A stretch of DNA of 64,000 nt, from assembly GCA_017311315.1 (NCBI GenBank), contig CM029626.1:13422106-13486105 (forward strand), given 5' to 3'. The notes below the pieces were generated by a model. The model ran no database searches and was not told the DNA's origin. It worked only from the letters and a program-made list of their open reading frames with translations. This document shows positions 1 through 11,235 of the stretch, in pieces. The position numbers and the translations under genes are program-made. The stretch's first letter is position 1. Each line of letters opens with the position of its first letter. This stretch comes from Dendrocalamus latiflorus. Lineage: Eukaryota > Streptophyta > Magnoliopsida > Poales > Poaceae.

Positions 1-2442
1 CTAGAACTCCTGCATTCAGATCTTTCTGAGATGAATGGCGTGTTGACGAAGGGTGGAAAACGATATTTCATGACATTGATTGATGATGCAACTAGGTTCT
101 GTTATGTGTATTTATTGAAAACGAAAGATGAGGCTTTAGACTATTTTAAAATCTATAAGGCAGAAATTGAAAACCAGTTAAATAGAAAGATAAAAAGACT
201 TAGGTCAGATCGTGGTGGAGAGTATTTCTCAAACGAATTTGACTTATTTTGTGAGGAACATGGCATTATACATGAGAGGACACCTCCTTATTCCCCCGAG
301 TCAAATGGGATTGCCGAAAGGAAAAACCGCACGTTGACTGACTTGGTGAATGCCATGTTAGATACTGCGGGATTACCTAAGGCATGGTGGGGGGAGGCTT
401 TGCTAACGTCTAATCACGTATTAAATAGAGTTCCTAACAGAAATAAGGACAAAACACCATACGAGGTATGGATTGGGAGAAAACCATCACTTTCTTACTT
501 GCGTACATGGGGGTGCTTGGCGAAAGTTAATGTGCCAATAACTAAGAAACGCAAGCTTGAACCTAAAACTGTGGACTGCGTTTTTCTGGGATATGCTAAT
601 CATAGCATTGCCTATAGATTTTTGATAGTTAAAACTGAGGTACCTGACATGCATGTTGGTACAATTATGGAGTCTCGAGATGCAACATTCTTTGAGAATA
701 TTTTTCCTATGAAGGATACACATAACACTACTAGTCAACCTTCTGAAATAATTCCCAGTTTAATCACATCACCTGAACCTTTTGAACATACACATGAACT
801 TGTCAATGAGGAGGATGACAGTGGAGCTCCTAGAAGGAGCAAGAGACAAAGGATATTCAAATCCTTTGGTGATGATTTCACTGTGTACCTTGTGGACGAC
901 ACTCCCAAGTCTATTTCAGAAGCGTATGCATCCCCTGATGCAAACTACTGGAAGGAGGCTGTCCGTAGTGAAATGGATTCCATTATCGCTAATGGAACCT
1001 GGGAGCTGACAGATAAACCTTATGGGTGCAAACCTGTAGGGTGCAAGTGGGTGTTCAAAAAGAAGCTTAGGCCTGATGGTACTATTGAAAAATATAAGGC
1101 TCGGCTTGTTGCCAAGGGCTATACTCAGAAAGAAGGCGAAGATTTCTTTGACACTTACTCACCTGTTGCTAGACTGACCACAATTCGAGTACTACTTGCT
1201 TTGGCTGCCTCACATGGTCTTCTCATTCATCAAATGGACGTTAAGACAGCTTTTCTTAACGGAGAGCTGGATGAGGAAATTTACATGGAACAGCCTGATG
1301 GATTTGTAGTAGAAGGTCAAAAAGGCAAGGTGTTAAAACTGTTGAAATCTTTGTATGGTCTGAAACAAGCCCCTAAGCAGTGGCATGAGAAGTTCGATAG
1401 AACACTGACATCTGCAGGCTTTGCTGTCAATGAGGCAGATAAATGTGTATACTATCGTTATGGTGGGGGTGAGGGAGTTATTCTATGTTTGTATGTGGAT
1501 GACATCTTGATTTTTGGGACAAACATTAGTGTGATAAATGAGGTCAAATCATACTTGTCTCAAAACTTTGATATGAAAGATCTGGGAGTGGCTGATGTTA
1601 TTCTAAACATTAAATTGGTTAGAGGTGAGGATGGGATTACACTTTTGCAATCTCATTATGTGGAAAAGGTCTTGAGCCGTTTTGGCTTTTCTGACAGCAA
1701 GCCTTCTCCAACACCTTATGATCCTAGCGTGTTACTTCGTAAGAATAAGAAAATTGCTAGGAATCAGCTGGAATACTCCCAGATAATTGGCTCACTAATG
1801 TACCTAGCTAGTGCAACAAGACCAGACATCTCCTTTGCTGTGAGCAAATTGAGTCGGTTTACATCTAACCCAGGAGATGATCACTGGAAGGCGCTTGAGC
1901 GAGTGTTGCGCTATCTGAAAGGTACCTCGAACTTTGGACTTCACTATACTGGGTACCCGTCGGTGCTGGAGGGTTACAGTGATTCCAACTGGATCTCTGA
2001 TGCTGATGAGATCAAAGCCACTAGTGGATATGTTTTCACTATTGGTGGTGGTGCTGTTTCATGGAGGTCTTGCAAACAGACCATTTTGACGAGGTCAACC
2101 ATGGAAGCAGAGCTTGCGGCACTAGACACTGCTATTGTTGAGGCAGAATGGCTACGAGATCTATTGATGGATCTACCTACGGTGGAAAAGCCAGTGCCAG
2201 CTATCCTTATGAACTGTGATAATCAAACCGTTATCGCTAAAGTGAACAGTTCTAAGGATAATATGAAATCGTCTAGGCATGTTAAGAGACGATTGAAGTC
2301 TGTCACGAAATTGAGAAACTCCGGAGTTATAACCTTGGATTACATCCAAACAGATAAAAACCTGGCAGATCCCTTTACAAAGGGACTATCACGGAATGTG
2401 ATAGATAGTGCATCGAAGGAGATGGGTATGAGACCCATGTGA
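1..2442 (+). CDS. Ty1/copia polyprotein, C-terminal part (integrase, reverse transcriptase, RNase H); 5' end outside window
   Basis: The frame is open from base 1 (Leu-Glu-Leu-Leu-His-Ser-Asp) to the TGA at 2440-2442. The first in-frame ATG, at 31, is internal to integrase and is not the true start. The integrase core has Asp in HSD at the left edge, Asp in RSDRGGEY and Glu in ESNGIAERK, with the 35-residue Asp-Glu spacing expected of a DDE enzyme. RT follows, with the KTAFLNGELDE block and the catalytic YVDD at 1492-1503. RNase H lies at about 1970-2350 with the STMEAELAALDTA block. In this family one polyprotein supplies cDNA synthesis and integration inside a virus-like particle. The order IN-RT-RH defines copia rather than gypsy. 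No stop or frameshift interrupts 813 residues, so this copy is young or recently active. Gag, protease and the 5' LTR lie upstream of the window. Confidence 0.95.
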   Translation, partial: LELLHSDLSEMNGVLTKGGKRYFMTLIDDATRFCYVYLLKTKDEALDYFKIYKAEIENQLNRKIKRLRSDRGGEYFSNEFDLFCEEHGIIHERTPPYSPESNGIAERKNRTLTDLVNAMLDTAGLPKAWWGEALLTSNHVLNRVPNRNKDKTPYEVWIGRKPSLSYLRTWGCLAKVNVPITKKRKLEPKTVDCVFLGYANHSIAYRFLIVKTEVPDMHVGTIMESRDATFFENIFPMKDTHNTTSQPSEIIPSLITSPEPFEHTHELVNEEDDSGAPRRSKRQRIFKSFGDDFTVYLVDDTPKSISEAYASPDANYWKEAVRSEMDSIIANGTWELTDKPYGCKPVGCKWVFKKKLRPDGTIEKYKARLVAKGYTQKEGEDFFDTYSPVARLTTIRVLLALAASHGLLIHQMDVKTAFLNGELDEEIYMEQPDGFVVEGQKGKVLKLLKSLYGLKQAPKQWHEKFDRTLTSAGFAVNEADKCVYYRYGGGEGVILCLYVDDILIFGTNISVINEVKSYLSQNFDMKDLGVADVILNIKLVRGEDGITLLQSHYVEKVLSRFGFSDSKPSPTPYDPSVLLRKNKKIARNQLEYSQIIGSLMYLASATRPDISFAVSKLSRFTSNPGDDHWKALERVLRYLKGTSNFGLHYTGYPSVLEGYSDSNWISDADEIKATSGYVFTIGGGAVSWRSCKQTILTRSTMEAELAALDTAIVEAEWLRDLLMDLPTVEKPVPAILMNCDNQTVIAKVNSSKDNMKSSRHVKRRLKSVTKLRNSGVITLDYIQTDKNLADPFTKGLSRNVIDSASKEMGMRPM

Positions 2443-2994
2443 GTTATCTATGGTAGTAACCCAACCTATGTGATCGGAGATCCCGTGAATTAGGATCTGG
2501 GAAAAACAAGCCATTAGTTAACTGGAGGAGAGTAATTTCAACCCTCTCTATGTGAAGATGCAATACTCTCAGAAACTGCAAGGCAGGTTGACTAAGGTCT
2601 TAATGTGTTCCATTGGCTTTTAGAAGCGAAGACGCTATCCTGCAGAGCGTTCTTGAAAGAACACACCTATATGAGCCCGACTGTTAGTCGCAGTCTATGG
2701 AGATCTTGGGTAATCTCCTACTAAGCTCATGAAGAGACCAAGGAGTATGACTTATACGCTCCAACCGAGGGGTAGCCTACTGGCGGCCTAGTATCAGTTA
2801 AGTCTTTAAGTGAAGCTTGCTTGCACCAAACTTGCAATTCAAGGCATAGTCCATTGTTCAAGTTGTGAGTAAGTGTAGCTTGGAGTTCTAGGTGGATGTT
2901 CAACCTTAATCGGTCTCCATCGAAATACTGATATATAAACAGTACATTGGAATTCAGGCAAATCTCTGTGGGACTTTGAGATCTGGTGGGGGAT
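2443..2994 (+). other. Copia 3' internal untranslated region ending in polypurine tract
   Basis: This is 552 bases of non-coding sequence between the polyprotein stop and the LTR. It ends in the purine-rich tract gatctggtggggga at 2981-2994, directly before the TG of the LTR. That is where plus-strand cDNA synthesis would be primed. No ORF of note is present. Confidence 0.75.
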
Positions 2995-3221
2995 TGTTGG
3001 ATTATATGTGGGCCAAGCCCATATAATAAGAATAATTCCTATTAAATCTCAAAGGCCCACTCATGCAAAGGAGGCATGCATGTGACCTTTAGTACCATAT
3101 TGCTAGTTCTAGGAGAGGAAGACCACCTTAAAAGGGATGGTGCACTCCTAGCCACTTGAGGCATGTGTGGGAGAGAACTAGAGGATAACACGCGCGCGCT
3201 CGCTCGCCTCGCCTCGCCGGG

Positions 3222-3251
3222 CCGGGCTGGGCTGGGCTGGGCTGGGCTGGG
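3222..3251 (+). repeat. GGGCT short tandem repeat inside the copia LTR
   Basis: About six units of a GCTGG/GGGCT pentamer interrupt the U3 region. This is a low-complexity tract likely to vary between LTR copies. Confidence 0.7.
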
Positions 3252-3452
3252 CAGGGCGGCGCGGGCGCACGGCACCTGCGTGAATGGTCCGCCAAAATCC
3301 GCTCCAGGTGCTTGCGCAGACGCGGCTTCCTTTTGCAGTTTTATTTTTGCTGTTTTGAGTGGCGGTGAATCCGGATCGGTTACGGTTGCTAATCCGGTTC
3401 GGTTACGAGTTATGGAGAACGTGCAGGCGTCTTGATCACGCGTCCTGGTCTT

Positions 3453-3461
3453 CTATAAATA
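3453..3461 (+). promoter_or_regulatory. TATA box of the copia LTR
   Basis: ctataaata lies in a GC-rich stretch of the LTR. It is the likely U3 core promoter, with the transcription start some 30 bases downstream. Confidence 0.5.
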
Positions 3462-4003
3462 CGGAGCCGCCGCCTTCATACAGAAGATGCGAAAATCAAT
3501 CTAGGGTTTTGCCTCCTCCATCCATTGTGCTGCGCCGTCCCACGTAGTCTACTCCGTCCCGTCCGCCGGCGTGCACTGTCGTTCGGGAGAGCAGGTCTCC
3601 GGAACCGTCGCCTTCGAAGTCCTGCACCGGGAGAGGGCGAATAAGGTTTTTGGGAAGCGCTCTGCGCGACTGCTCGCTGTAGCTCTGGCTCGTCTTCCTC
3701 GTCGTTCGGCTTCGGCGAACCGTCATCGACTTCGTGTCATCCTCACCGTGCCTGCGGCGTCTACATCGGCAAACCGATCAGAACAGAACCATCGGTACGT
3801 AACAGTAATGTTCTCCGTATTAGATCTGTTCATGTACAGTTTCCTGGTTTACATGTCTAGATCTTTTATGCCTGTGATGGTTCTGTTATTGTGCGTGCAT
3901 GATGTCATGATTAATTTATGGAATAAATTGAACCTACATGTGCTTATATTTTCAACAGGCCTACACGTAAAGCCAGGCCTAGCAATCAAATAGGACACAC
4001 CAA

Positions 4004-6201
4004 TCAGTCTATCAGCGTGTGTACCGTCATCTTCGTGGCCTCAAGGGCATTCTCCAAGAGCTCCAAACCACACGAAGATAGCGCACACCAGTCCAAGGCC
4101 ATGTTCGCACAGTCTATGGCCCCTTGCAAACCCCTTGGTGTCTTCGGACAGGGCACAAAGTCTACCACAACAAGCTGCCGTGACTCTGAAGTGGCGGCTT
4201 TGGGATGGATTAGACACGAAGACACGTCCACAATGGCAGTGCTAGCCAGGCCACGAGCAGCTCTGTTGCTAGAGTCATATGCGTGGCCTAATGATCAAGG
4301 GCAAGCTGACATCGGGGATAGTGTCAGGGAGTAGATCAAAGAAAGTCTCATGAAATCGTGAGAGGAAAATGAGTTACTTGTACGTGTAACATGGTTTGGA
4401 AAGGCTGGCCAAAGGTTGTCGCCGCCCATGGATCCCATGGCTTGGCCTGTCGAAGCGTAATCGGCAACGGCAGCCTCAGAGCATACTCTGGGGGTCGTGG
4501 CATCGGTATTGGACTCAAGGTCCTCCGTGAATGCCATCATCACCAATCGAAACCTTGCACAAGTAGCCGTGGGTAGGGGACACGTTTGGGCATGCTTCGC
4601 CGCCCGACCTTTCGGACAAGCCTCGGTGAGTGGGGCCACTCCCTTGGTCATAACAGCTAGAGATTCTTGACCACATGTCATCACTTTAGGCACCGGATCG
4701 AATGAGCATGAGAGTGACGGCGGGGCTACACCCCCGACCGCATCGAGGGTGTCGCTTCCTGCGCCAGCCTTGGGTCTACCAACTTCGCTAGCCCCAGGAC
4801 TCGCATCCGTGCTGCCCACAGGACGATCTTACATCACCTTAAGATCTGAGTCACCATAGTTGACAGACTCTAACTCAATCACTGCGGTGGATTCCTCGAC
4901 CTCGCCCGCCTGACCCCCACAATGGTGCTCTGAGCAGATGGCTGTACCATGAGGGGAGATCGTGTGCCCGGTAGCGAAGAGGGGGCCTCTGCCCCATCTT
5001 CATCATGGCTGTGTGAACGACTGCTGCCAGGCTCGGTGCGCTTATGCACAGGAATACCGAGGGCTTCGTAGACCCAGTTCACGTAGTTGAGGTTGGCTGT
5101 TACTGAGGCCCATAGGTTGTGCTCCTTCATGGTATATGGCCCTAGGAAGACGGTTGCCACACGCTCTGTGTCCTCTATGGTGAGTCTTTCCAAGGGTATA
5201 AAAGCACTGTCAATAGCATTCATAGGCAAGGGAGGTAAGCATGGCGCTCAAGGTGTTTCTACTTGGATTGGCCGGCCTTAGCAGCGAAGCGACGCTAAGC
5301 CGGATGCCATCATCGCGGGCGGTGCCAGACTGCACATGCCACAGACACATCCGCAGAGCCACACCTTACATGTAGTACTCCTCTACGAGATCCTGCATGT
5401 TGAATCGAAGAGCGACCCCGACGAGCCTCTGGGCGCGTTGCTCGTCATCGCGGTCGAGGGTCACTGATGGGGATATGTTGAAGTCCATTTGCCACCCTAA
5501 CCATCTCAGGGCAGGCTACTGCCAATCTCCACTCCGTGGTAGAAGCATCGCCACATCCAACCTGACTCCCATTTCATCCTCGTCGAATTCACTGGGAACA
5601 GCTTCATGCACGTGGATCAAAGGACAAAGTTGACGCTACCAAAGTTGGAATATTTGCCCTGTATGAGCTTCTTCGGCTGGCAGCGATCGTCGTGTAGGAA
5701 CGCGAATAGTGGGGGCCTAGGCCACACCGTCTCCACCTGGGAGGCCCAACAATATACTGCCAGCCGGACAATGGCGTTTTGCATCAGCTGAGCTAGCTCT
5801 AGCCCATAAAGCCGCAATACCTCGCCAATGAACATCGCCGTCGGAAACCAGAGACCGGTTCAATGTACGTGGCAAACACAACTGTCTCCACCTTAGAGGA
5901 GTGGTGCTCCACCTCGCCGGTGGCTGGTAGGTAGACTGACTCACGATCTGCAATCTTCCCATCACAAACCAAAGATTGAATCAGATCTTCGGTCACCAGG
6001 TTCTGCCCTAGCACATTGGTGCACACACCGTGCACCTTCTTCGCTGCATTCCAGCACTTGTGTTGTTGCCGTTGAATCCCAATTGATTAGCTCATGCTCC
6101 ACCTCCATCGCCGATGAGCCTCGGTGGCCGGATGTGCCGCTGTGGCTTGACGACACGCCTCGACCATTGCGACGAGAGTGAGGGTCATTTCCCCGAGCCA
6201 T
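4004..6201 (-). pseudogene. Decayed retrotransposon protein with Transposase_28-like (putative gypsy-type) N-terminal domain
   Basis: Read on the minus strand from an ATG at 6201 (MARGNDPHSRR), collinear fragments in changing frames resemble the PF04195 putative gypsy-type transposon proteins common in grasses. They are NLVTEDLIQSLVCDGKIAD (about 6005-5950), SVYLPATGEVE, VVFATYIE, then MFIGEVLRLYGLELAQLM (from 5835) and VRLAVYCWASQVETVWP. A linker follows (5229-4879), then a Ser/Ala/Pro-rich segment (4819-4295) and a C-terminal piece, CGLELLENALEATKM (about 4070). At least three frame changes and internal stops separate the pieces, so no product is expected. In the family this is the gag-like part of a non-autonomous or gypsy-type element. 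I see no adjoining pol or LTR pair. The domain call rests on recalled family motifs and has not been searched. Confidence 0.55.
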
Positions 6202-7456
6202 TAGTCCAACGCAGAGGACCAACGATAGCGGATTCGGCGGAATGGGGTACGGGCGAAAGGAAAAGTAACATGGATGGTGGAGGTAGCAAGAGCTAAACTG
6301 CGAGAGGCGAGACAAAGAATATTAGTACAGATGTCTTTTTGCCCACCGCGCTGTGCTTTAAAGGTGCACGCCTTTTTCGGGCGACTCTTTGGAACTCATG
6401 CCCGGACATGGAGCGGTGTGCTACAAGCCAGTAGAAGGGCAGCGCATGTCCCTAATCATGCCAGCCGCATTTAAATGTGGTCCACAAGACCGGAAGTATG
6501 TGGTCCATAGGACTAGATGTCACTCCTCTGCTAGGCCGAAGGGATGGAGCAGGCCAAAAGGTCTATGTGACGTGGTTTAGGCTTGTTCGAGATGAAGCCC
6601 TTTACCATGAGAGACTCTTGTTGTGGAGATGGCCCCTACCATATCCGTTCGGCCTATTAAGCTGAAAGGTTTAGAGGGGGACATCAAAAGACGTGAATAC
6701 CTTTGTATTAGTACTCTAGAGTGGGGGTGTGATTGTAATAAGGCTTTATGGTCATGTATAAATATCCCCCTAGGGGGAGCAGAGAAAGATTGATTCATTC
6801 CCATACTCTTCTAATCCCCTCATATATTGTTTGGTCTGTAGCCACAACAAGAACATTAATATAACAACAATGAGAAGGGAGAGCGCGAGGCATCATTGGA
6901 GATGGCCATGGTGAAGCCGTACTAGCCACCATACACATCCCTCCAATGAACCTGGATGCGGAGTAGTAATTACCAGAAGAGGCTGTCGCTAGCCTAGTGA
7001 TGGTGGAGGAGGCAGTCCGATGGACATGGAGGGTTTGGCATTGGTGTTTGGTGTTTAAGTAGATTTGCAACATGGATGAGATGTGGGGAAAGTTGATGGA
7101 ACTGAGAAGGACTGAGACACCACCATCCACCTCTGTTTGTTATCATCCCCAGGTCCAAACTCAACCATCCCACCATGCTAACTACACGCCATGGCCATTG
7201 GCCAAAATCAACTTGGGGGAGATTATATAGGGAGCAAAATCAACATGAAAGTATGGGAAGATGAGTTGGAGATAGTAGATATAGTCGTCGTAGGCCATCG
7301 TGTCGTTGTCGTCTGGTCGTTCGTACAACATCGTGCCACCACCGTTGTAGATTGAGTCCCTCCTTGGTTTTCACCAAATCAAGATGCATAGAAGCCGGAT
7401 GATCAGAGCTTCGAAGGACAGATGCCACTGCTGCTGAACTCAGATTGATCTAAGGC
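6202..7456. other. Non-coding stretch; possible LTR remnant around 6700-6860
   Basis: No credible gene was found. A TATA-like tgtataaatatcccc sits at 6756-6770, about 90 bases before a T-rich stretch and tataacaacaa. This arrangement is typical of an LTR promoter and leader, but I could not pair it with a second LTR or a target duplication. The remainder shows only short ORFs without recognisable motifs. Confidence 0.3.
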
Positions 7457-7476
7457 CACTACTATAAAATGGGTCA

Positions 7477-7750
7477 TCATAGACGGTTTAAAACTGTCAT
7501 CACAGATGGTTTTTTGAACCATCTGAATTTATGTGTCAGTGAAAATCAGATGTTATCACAGACAGTTTGTGAGCCATCTGTGATAACTACATCAGGGATG
7601 GTTTATAACTAGAATCGTCTGTGAACAACACTATCACAGATAGTTTTAGCTACCAACCGTTCGTGATACTTCCCCATCACAGACGGTTTTTGGTTCTAAC
7701 CGTCTGTGATAATTCTTCACAAACGGTTTATATCACAAAACTGTCTGTGA
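7477..7750. repeat. Subterminal repeat array, left arm of CACTA element
   Basis: About ten alternating direct and inverted copies of a 12-14 bp motif close to tcacagacggtt, often paired as hairpins around a short A/T loop. The matching right arm lies at 8908-9145. Confidence 0.85.
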
Positions 7751-8907
7751 TAGTTCATTCTATACCTAAATTTTTCTATTTTTGTTTAGCCGCAGGAAAT
7801 GTTAACTATATCATTTGAAAATAAGCAAATACAACAACAAACACAGCAACACATTCTATTTTCATTAAGATTAGAATCCACCATTACAACATCACAAGAT
7901 ATCGAGTAGATTACCCATAGCACTGCATACATAAGAGCACTGCATACATAAGAGGACACTTACAATTTTACAAAGATAAACTTCATAGCCACAAATTCAA
8001 AAAAATGCTTACACTACATTAAACTATAATCTAAAACAAGTGGTGTGGAAAATTTTTCAAGTAGCAAAAATAAAAAGGCAACGAATACCATTTTTAGCTT
8101 CTATGCCGGCCTTCTTCTTTTCCATCTTGCCATTGCCTTCTTCCTTTCCATCTTGCCATTGCCCTCTTCCTTTCCATCTTGCTTCAAGTGAAATTTCAGT
8201 CGCTCTTGTCGAACCCTTCCTACCCTTGCCGCGCACAAATGAGTTGGAGTAGTACTGGTGGTATTGGTTCTTTGAGTAGGGAGAGGGGGTTAATAAGGGG
8301 CGAGAGGTGGGGAGAAGAACGGTGCCTGCCATTCGATGCGGAGAGAATGGACGGGTGAGATCGGGATCCTAGGAGATATGCTGTGGATCGGTGACGTGGT
8401 GGGACATCACAGACAATTTGGATTATAAACCGTCTGTGATAGAGATATCACAGACGATTCATAACAAAAACCGTCTATGATATCACAAAGACAATATATC
8501 AGTATAATATAAATAGCTAGTCTGAAAAGATAAAATAGCAAAGTTTTATATGGCTTATGTATACTCATTTGAAAGGTTTTGATGAGATCTACAACTTTGT
8601 AGTTGAGGCAAAACCCAAATTCCAAAGGGAAGATTGAAAATTTTGGCAAAAACAGAAACTAAAAACTTGCAATGCAAATTTGGGGCTAAAGATGGCCGAT
8701 TTTGAGGGTCTTAGAGGGCGACTAGTGCAATATTATCATTGTTTTTGGATCGTACTTGTCGTTAGCTTTCCAACGAGTACAAGAACGTTGAAAACGGACA
8801 CCGTATGCAAAAGTTATGCCCGTTTTACTGAAAGTGTCTCAAAACTGAATTCTACTCGGACTCAAGCAGGAAATCTTGAAATTTTGGGGATTGCAATGCG
8901 GGAAACA

Positions 8908-9145
8908 TATCACAGACGGTTTTTAATACAAACCGTCTGTGAAGTATCACAGACGGTTCTGGATAAGAACTATCTGTGATGTCTGCCATTATCACAGACG
9001 GTTCTTATCTAGAACCGTCTGTGATACTTCATAGACGGTTTGTATTAAAAATCGTCTGTGATAATGAAGTTATCACAGACGGTTTGTATTAAAACCCATT
9101 TGTGAAAATACCATAGACGGTTATTCGTATGAACTGTCTATGATA
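8908..9145. repeat. Subterminal repeat array, right arm of CACTA element
   Basis: The same tcacagacggtt motif appears in inverted pairs, for example two adjacent hairpin units at 8909-8942 and 8990-9025. The copies are nearly identical to one another, so this arm looks young or homogenised. Confidence 0.85.
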
Positions 9146-9180
9146 CTTGAGTGTTCAGTTTAGCCTCTTTTGTAGTAGTG

Positions 9181-10193
9181 GGCTTCTCTAAGGAAAGGGC
9201 AATTTTCTTTTAGGGAAAAGATATTTACGGAAGTTATAAGGCCGGTGGCCTCTTGGCTGTTTAAGGTGGGGGGGAAAGAGGAGTCAGCCGATGGACTCAC
9301 ATGTGAATGGATCTTTAAGAAGAAGAGGGAGAGAAAAGGGCATACCACTTATCAGCTCCCTCTTCTAAGTAGTAGAGATACTCCCTCTCATGTATAGGCC
9401 CTCACAGGGATAAGACATAGAATAGAAGTTGATTGCAATTATTTTTTAATTATGTCAACCAGGTCTTGAACTCAAGACCTCTTGGTTCTGATAGTATTTT
9501 TGAGTGAATTGGTTGATGCAAAACTTAATACTTCAACATTTTAAAATTTACTTTATGACTACGCTGATTAATTGTGATGCTCATCGCAGATCCCAATATG
9601 TGACTATATAAAGATGCACGTGTACCTCTCCAAAATATAGACATATTCAGCTGAGTTCCGGTTCATACATAAGGCGGTGTACTGTTTGCCGATCAAGACT
9701 ATAACTGTTCACCTTCATATCATGATCTTGACACATGGGACCGGCACTACGAAGATCAATCAGCAGATGGACCATTAGATGTATGCAGCTGCAATAAAAA
9801 AGTTCACAGATTGCTACATGAGTGCTAATTACGTCGTGGCTATATAGTATAGTATAGTATAGTATAGTATAGTATAGTATAGTATAGTATAGTATAGTAT
9901 AGTATAGTATAGTATAGTATAGTATAGTATAGTATAGTATAGTATATATCATGCGTGCTATGTTCTTGTGGGATCTTTGCAAATCCTTGTGTCCTACCTG
10001 GGCTAACCAGAAAGCGGTTGATGTGGTTGCCTCATCTCGATTCTACAATTTTATTTTTTTCTTTATGGCCCCAATTGCATAGCTGTAGCTTGGAAAGGAC
10101 ATGTTTGTGACAGAAGAAAAGTAATAATAGAAAACGAAAGGCTGAGGGCAATGTCGCTACGAAAATGCGCTGTCACAGTTTTGCCTTTTAGGC
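9181..10193. other. Non-coding stretch with microsatellite
   Basis: No gene was found. It holds ordinary AT-rich intergenic sequence and the pentanucleotide microsatellite listed separately. The open minus-strand frame across the microsatellite is a by-product of the repeat. Confidence 0.5.
9845..9946 (+). repeat. (AGTAT)n microsatellite, about 20 units
   Basis: About 100 bases of uninterrupted pentanucleotide repeat. The lack of interruptions suggests it is unstable and probably polymorphic. Confidence 0.97.
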
Positions 10194-10672
10194 AAGATGC
10201 CTGGACAGCATTTTTACTATATATGGTATATGTTTGTTTTACCAAATAAAGCCGTCAGATTTGCCTTTTTAAGTTAGTACAATAAAGATGCATAGCTTAG
10301 GCCCTGATCGTTTCGGCTTTGGATTCTGACTTCTAGCTTATTTTTTACTATTCCTAAATTTCGTTTTTTTATTTTTTTTTTATTTTTTGAGCTTTTTTAC
10401 CGGTTCTTTTTTTCCTGTATTCGTTTGCATTCCACGTGATGGGCTAACACATTTTTTCTATTTTAATTTTTTTAAATTTAATTATGTAAAATAAGTCACT
10501 TTCAGTTACAGTGTAATTTCAGCCAGCTACAGTAAAATAAGCCATAAGCCACAGCCCAACCGATCACCACCTTAAGCAGCCAGGGCACAGCTTTTTTTTA
10601 CTGTATATGGTATATGTTTGTTTTACCAAATGAAGCCGTGAGATTTGCCATTTTTTAAGTAACACAATAAGA
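10194..10672 (+). repeat. Pair of about 90-bp direct repeats flanking a MITE
   Basis: A segment containing tatggtatatgtttgtttta appears at about 10194-10290 and again at about 10580-10672, with a few substitutions. The Tourist-like MITE at 10300-10571 sits between the copies. The pair is probably an old local duplication later separated by the MITE. Confidence 0.75.
10300..10571. mobile_element. Tourist-like MITE, 272 bp, TSD TTA
   Basis: The left end GGCCCTGATCGTTTCGGCT pairs with the reverse complement of the right end (GGTGGTGATCGGTTGGGCT) at 14 of 19 positions. It is flanked by TTA at 10297-10299 and 10572-10574. The TTA/TAA duplication and G-rich termini fit PIF/Harbinger. There is no coding capacity. 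Confidence 0.65.
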
Positions 10673-10742
10673 ACACACCCACGTGCACACACATACGACA
10701 TCACACACCCATCCACATGGGTATGTCTAATACACACACTAA

Positions 10743-10850
10743 GGCCCTGTTTGGAATGCGGGATTTTTTCCCGATTCCTGTGGGAATTGAACTGTTTCCT
10801 GCAAAATTCTTGTAAAATTCCTGTGAAATTCCTCTGTTCCAAACAGGCCC
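10743..10850. mobile_element. Tourist-like MITE, 108 bp, TSD TAA
   Basis: The ends GGCCCTGTTTGGAA and TTCCAAACAGGCCC form a near-perfect 14-bp inverted repeat. They are flanked by TAA at 10740-10742 and 10851-10853. This is the classic Tourist (PIF/Harbinger) terminus of grasses. Confidence 0.85.
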
Positions 10851-10968
10851 TAAGATAAGACGGAGGCCCTAGAGTCTCACGCATCATATGTACACGCTTT
10901 GACCACTGAACGCATACATGTGCGTATGTACTATAATGGGCGTTGTTCACATGAATAGTACCCTAATA

Positions 10969-10990
10969 GTACTGTTCATATGAACAGTAC
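10969..10990. repeat. Perfect 22-bp palindrome
   Basis: gtactgttcat followed by atgaacagtac is fully self-complementary, with no loop. A related imperfect copy, gttcacatgaatagtac, lies 20-35 bases upstream. Confidence 0.85.
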
Positions 10991-11235
10991 CCCCAAAAAT
11001 GAGGCAGCCACAGGATCAAGCCCGAGCAGGTGGACTGTGCTCCTGGAAGTCAGATCAATCGAGCTATGCTTGGTCCTCAAGATTTGTTGTTTTAGCATTG
11101 TTTTATTGCACACTTTCTTGATACACTGCAGGCCATCATCCCTTGTGGCTGTGCCACCTAATTAACCAGAATTGTTGTTTTGCACATACTCCATCTAACC
11201 ACATATTACTAGTAAAGATTCGCTTTATTGAGTAA

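Larger units (their letters stand above)
2995..3957 (+). mobile_element. 3' LTR of the Ty1/copia element
   Basis: The LTR starts TGTTG right after the polypurine tract and ends CAACA, giving a perfect 5-bp terminal inverted repeat and a length of 963 bp. It holds a TATA motif, a GC-rich leader and, near the 3' side, T-rich sequence as expected for polyadenylation. The 5' LTR is outside the window, so the 5-bp duplication (ggcct would be the right copy) cannot be confirmed. The end was set by the TG...CA rule and could shift by a few bases. Confidence 0.8.
7457..9180. mobile_element. CACTA element, non-autonomous, 1724 bp
   Basis: The left end is CACTACTATAAAA and the right end ends TTTTGTAGTAGTG, so both termini carry the CACTA inverted repeat. 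The flanking 3-bp duplication GGC (7454-7456 and 9181-9183) is perfect, as expected for En/Spm-type transposition. Both ends carry many copies of a subterminal motif near atcacagacggtt in direct and inverted orientation, where the TNP1-like protein would bind. No transposase is encoded: the 91-residue minus-strand frame in the middle is low-complexity Lys/Gly/Glu. The core shares sequence with the element at 11236-13432 (for example around 8575-8640 and 8790-8830), so both belong to one family and depend on a helper. Confidence 0.92.

Noticed and set aside
4295..4819. Single-frame 174-codon minus-strand protein as an independent gene
   Set aside because: It is collinear with upstream fragments of the decayed Transposase_28-like protein and is better read as its tail.
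9647..9982. Minus-strand frame of 111 codons with Ile-Leu-Tyr-Tyr repeats
   Set aside because: Produced by the (AGTAT)n microsatellite.
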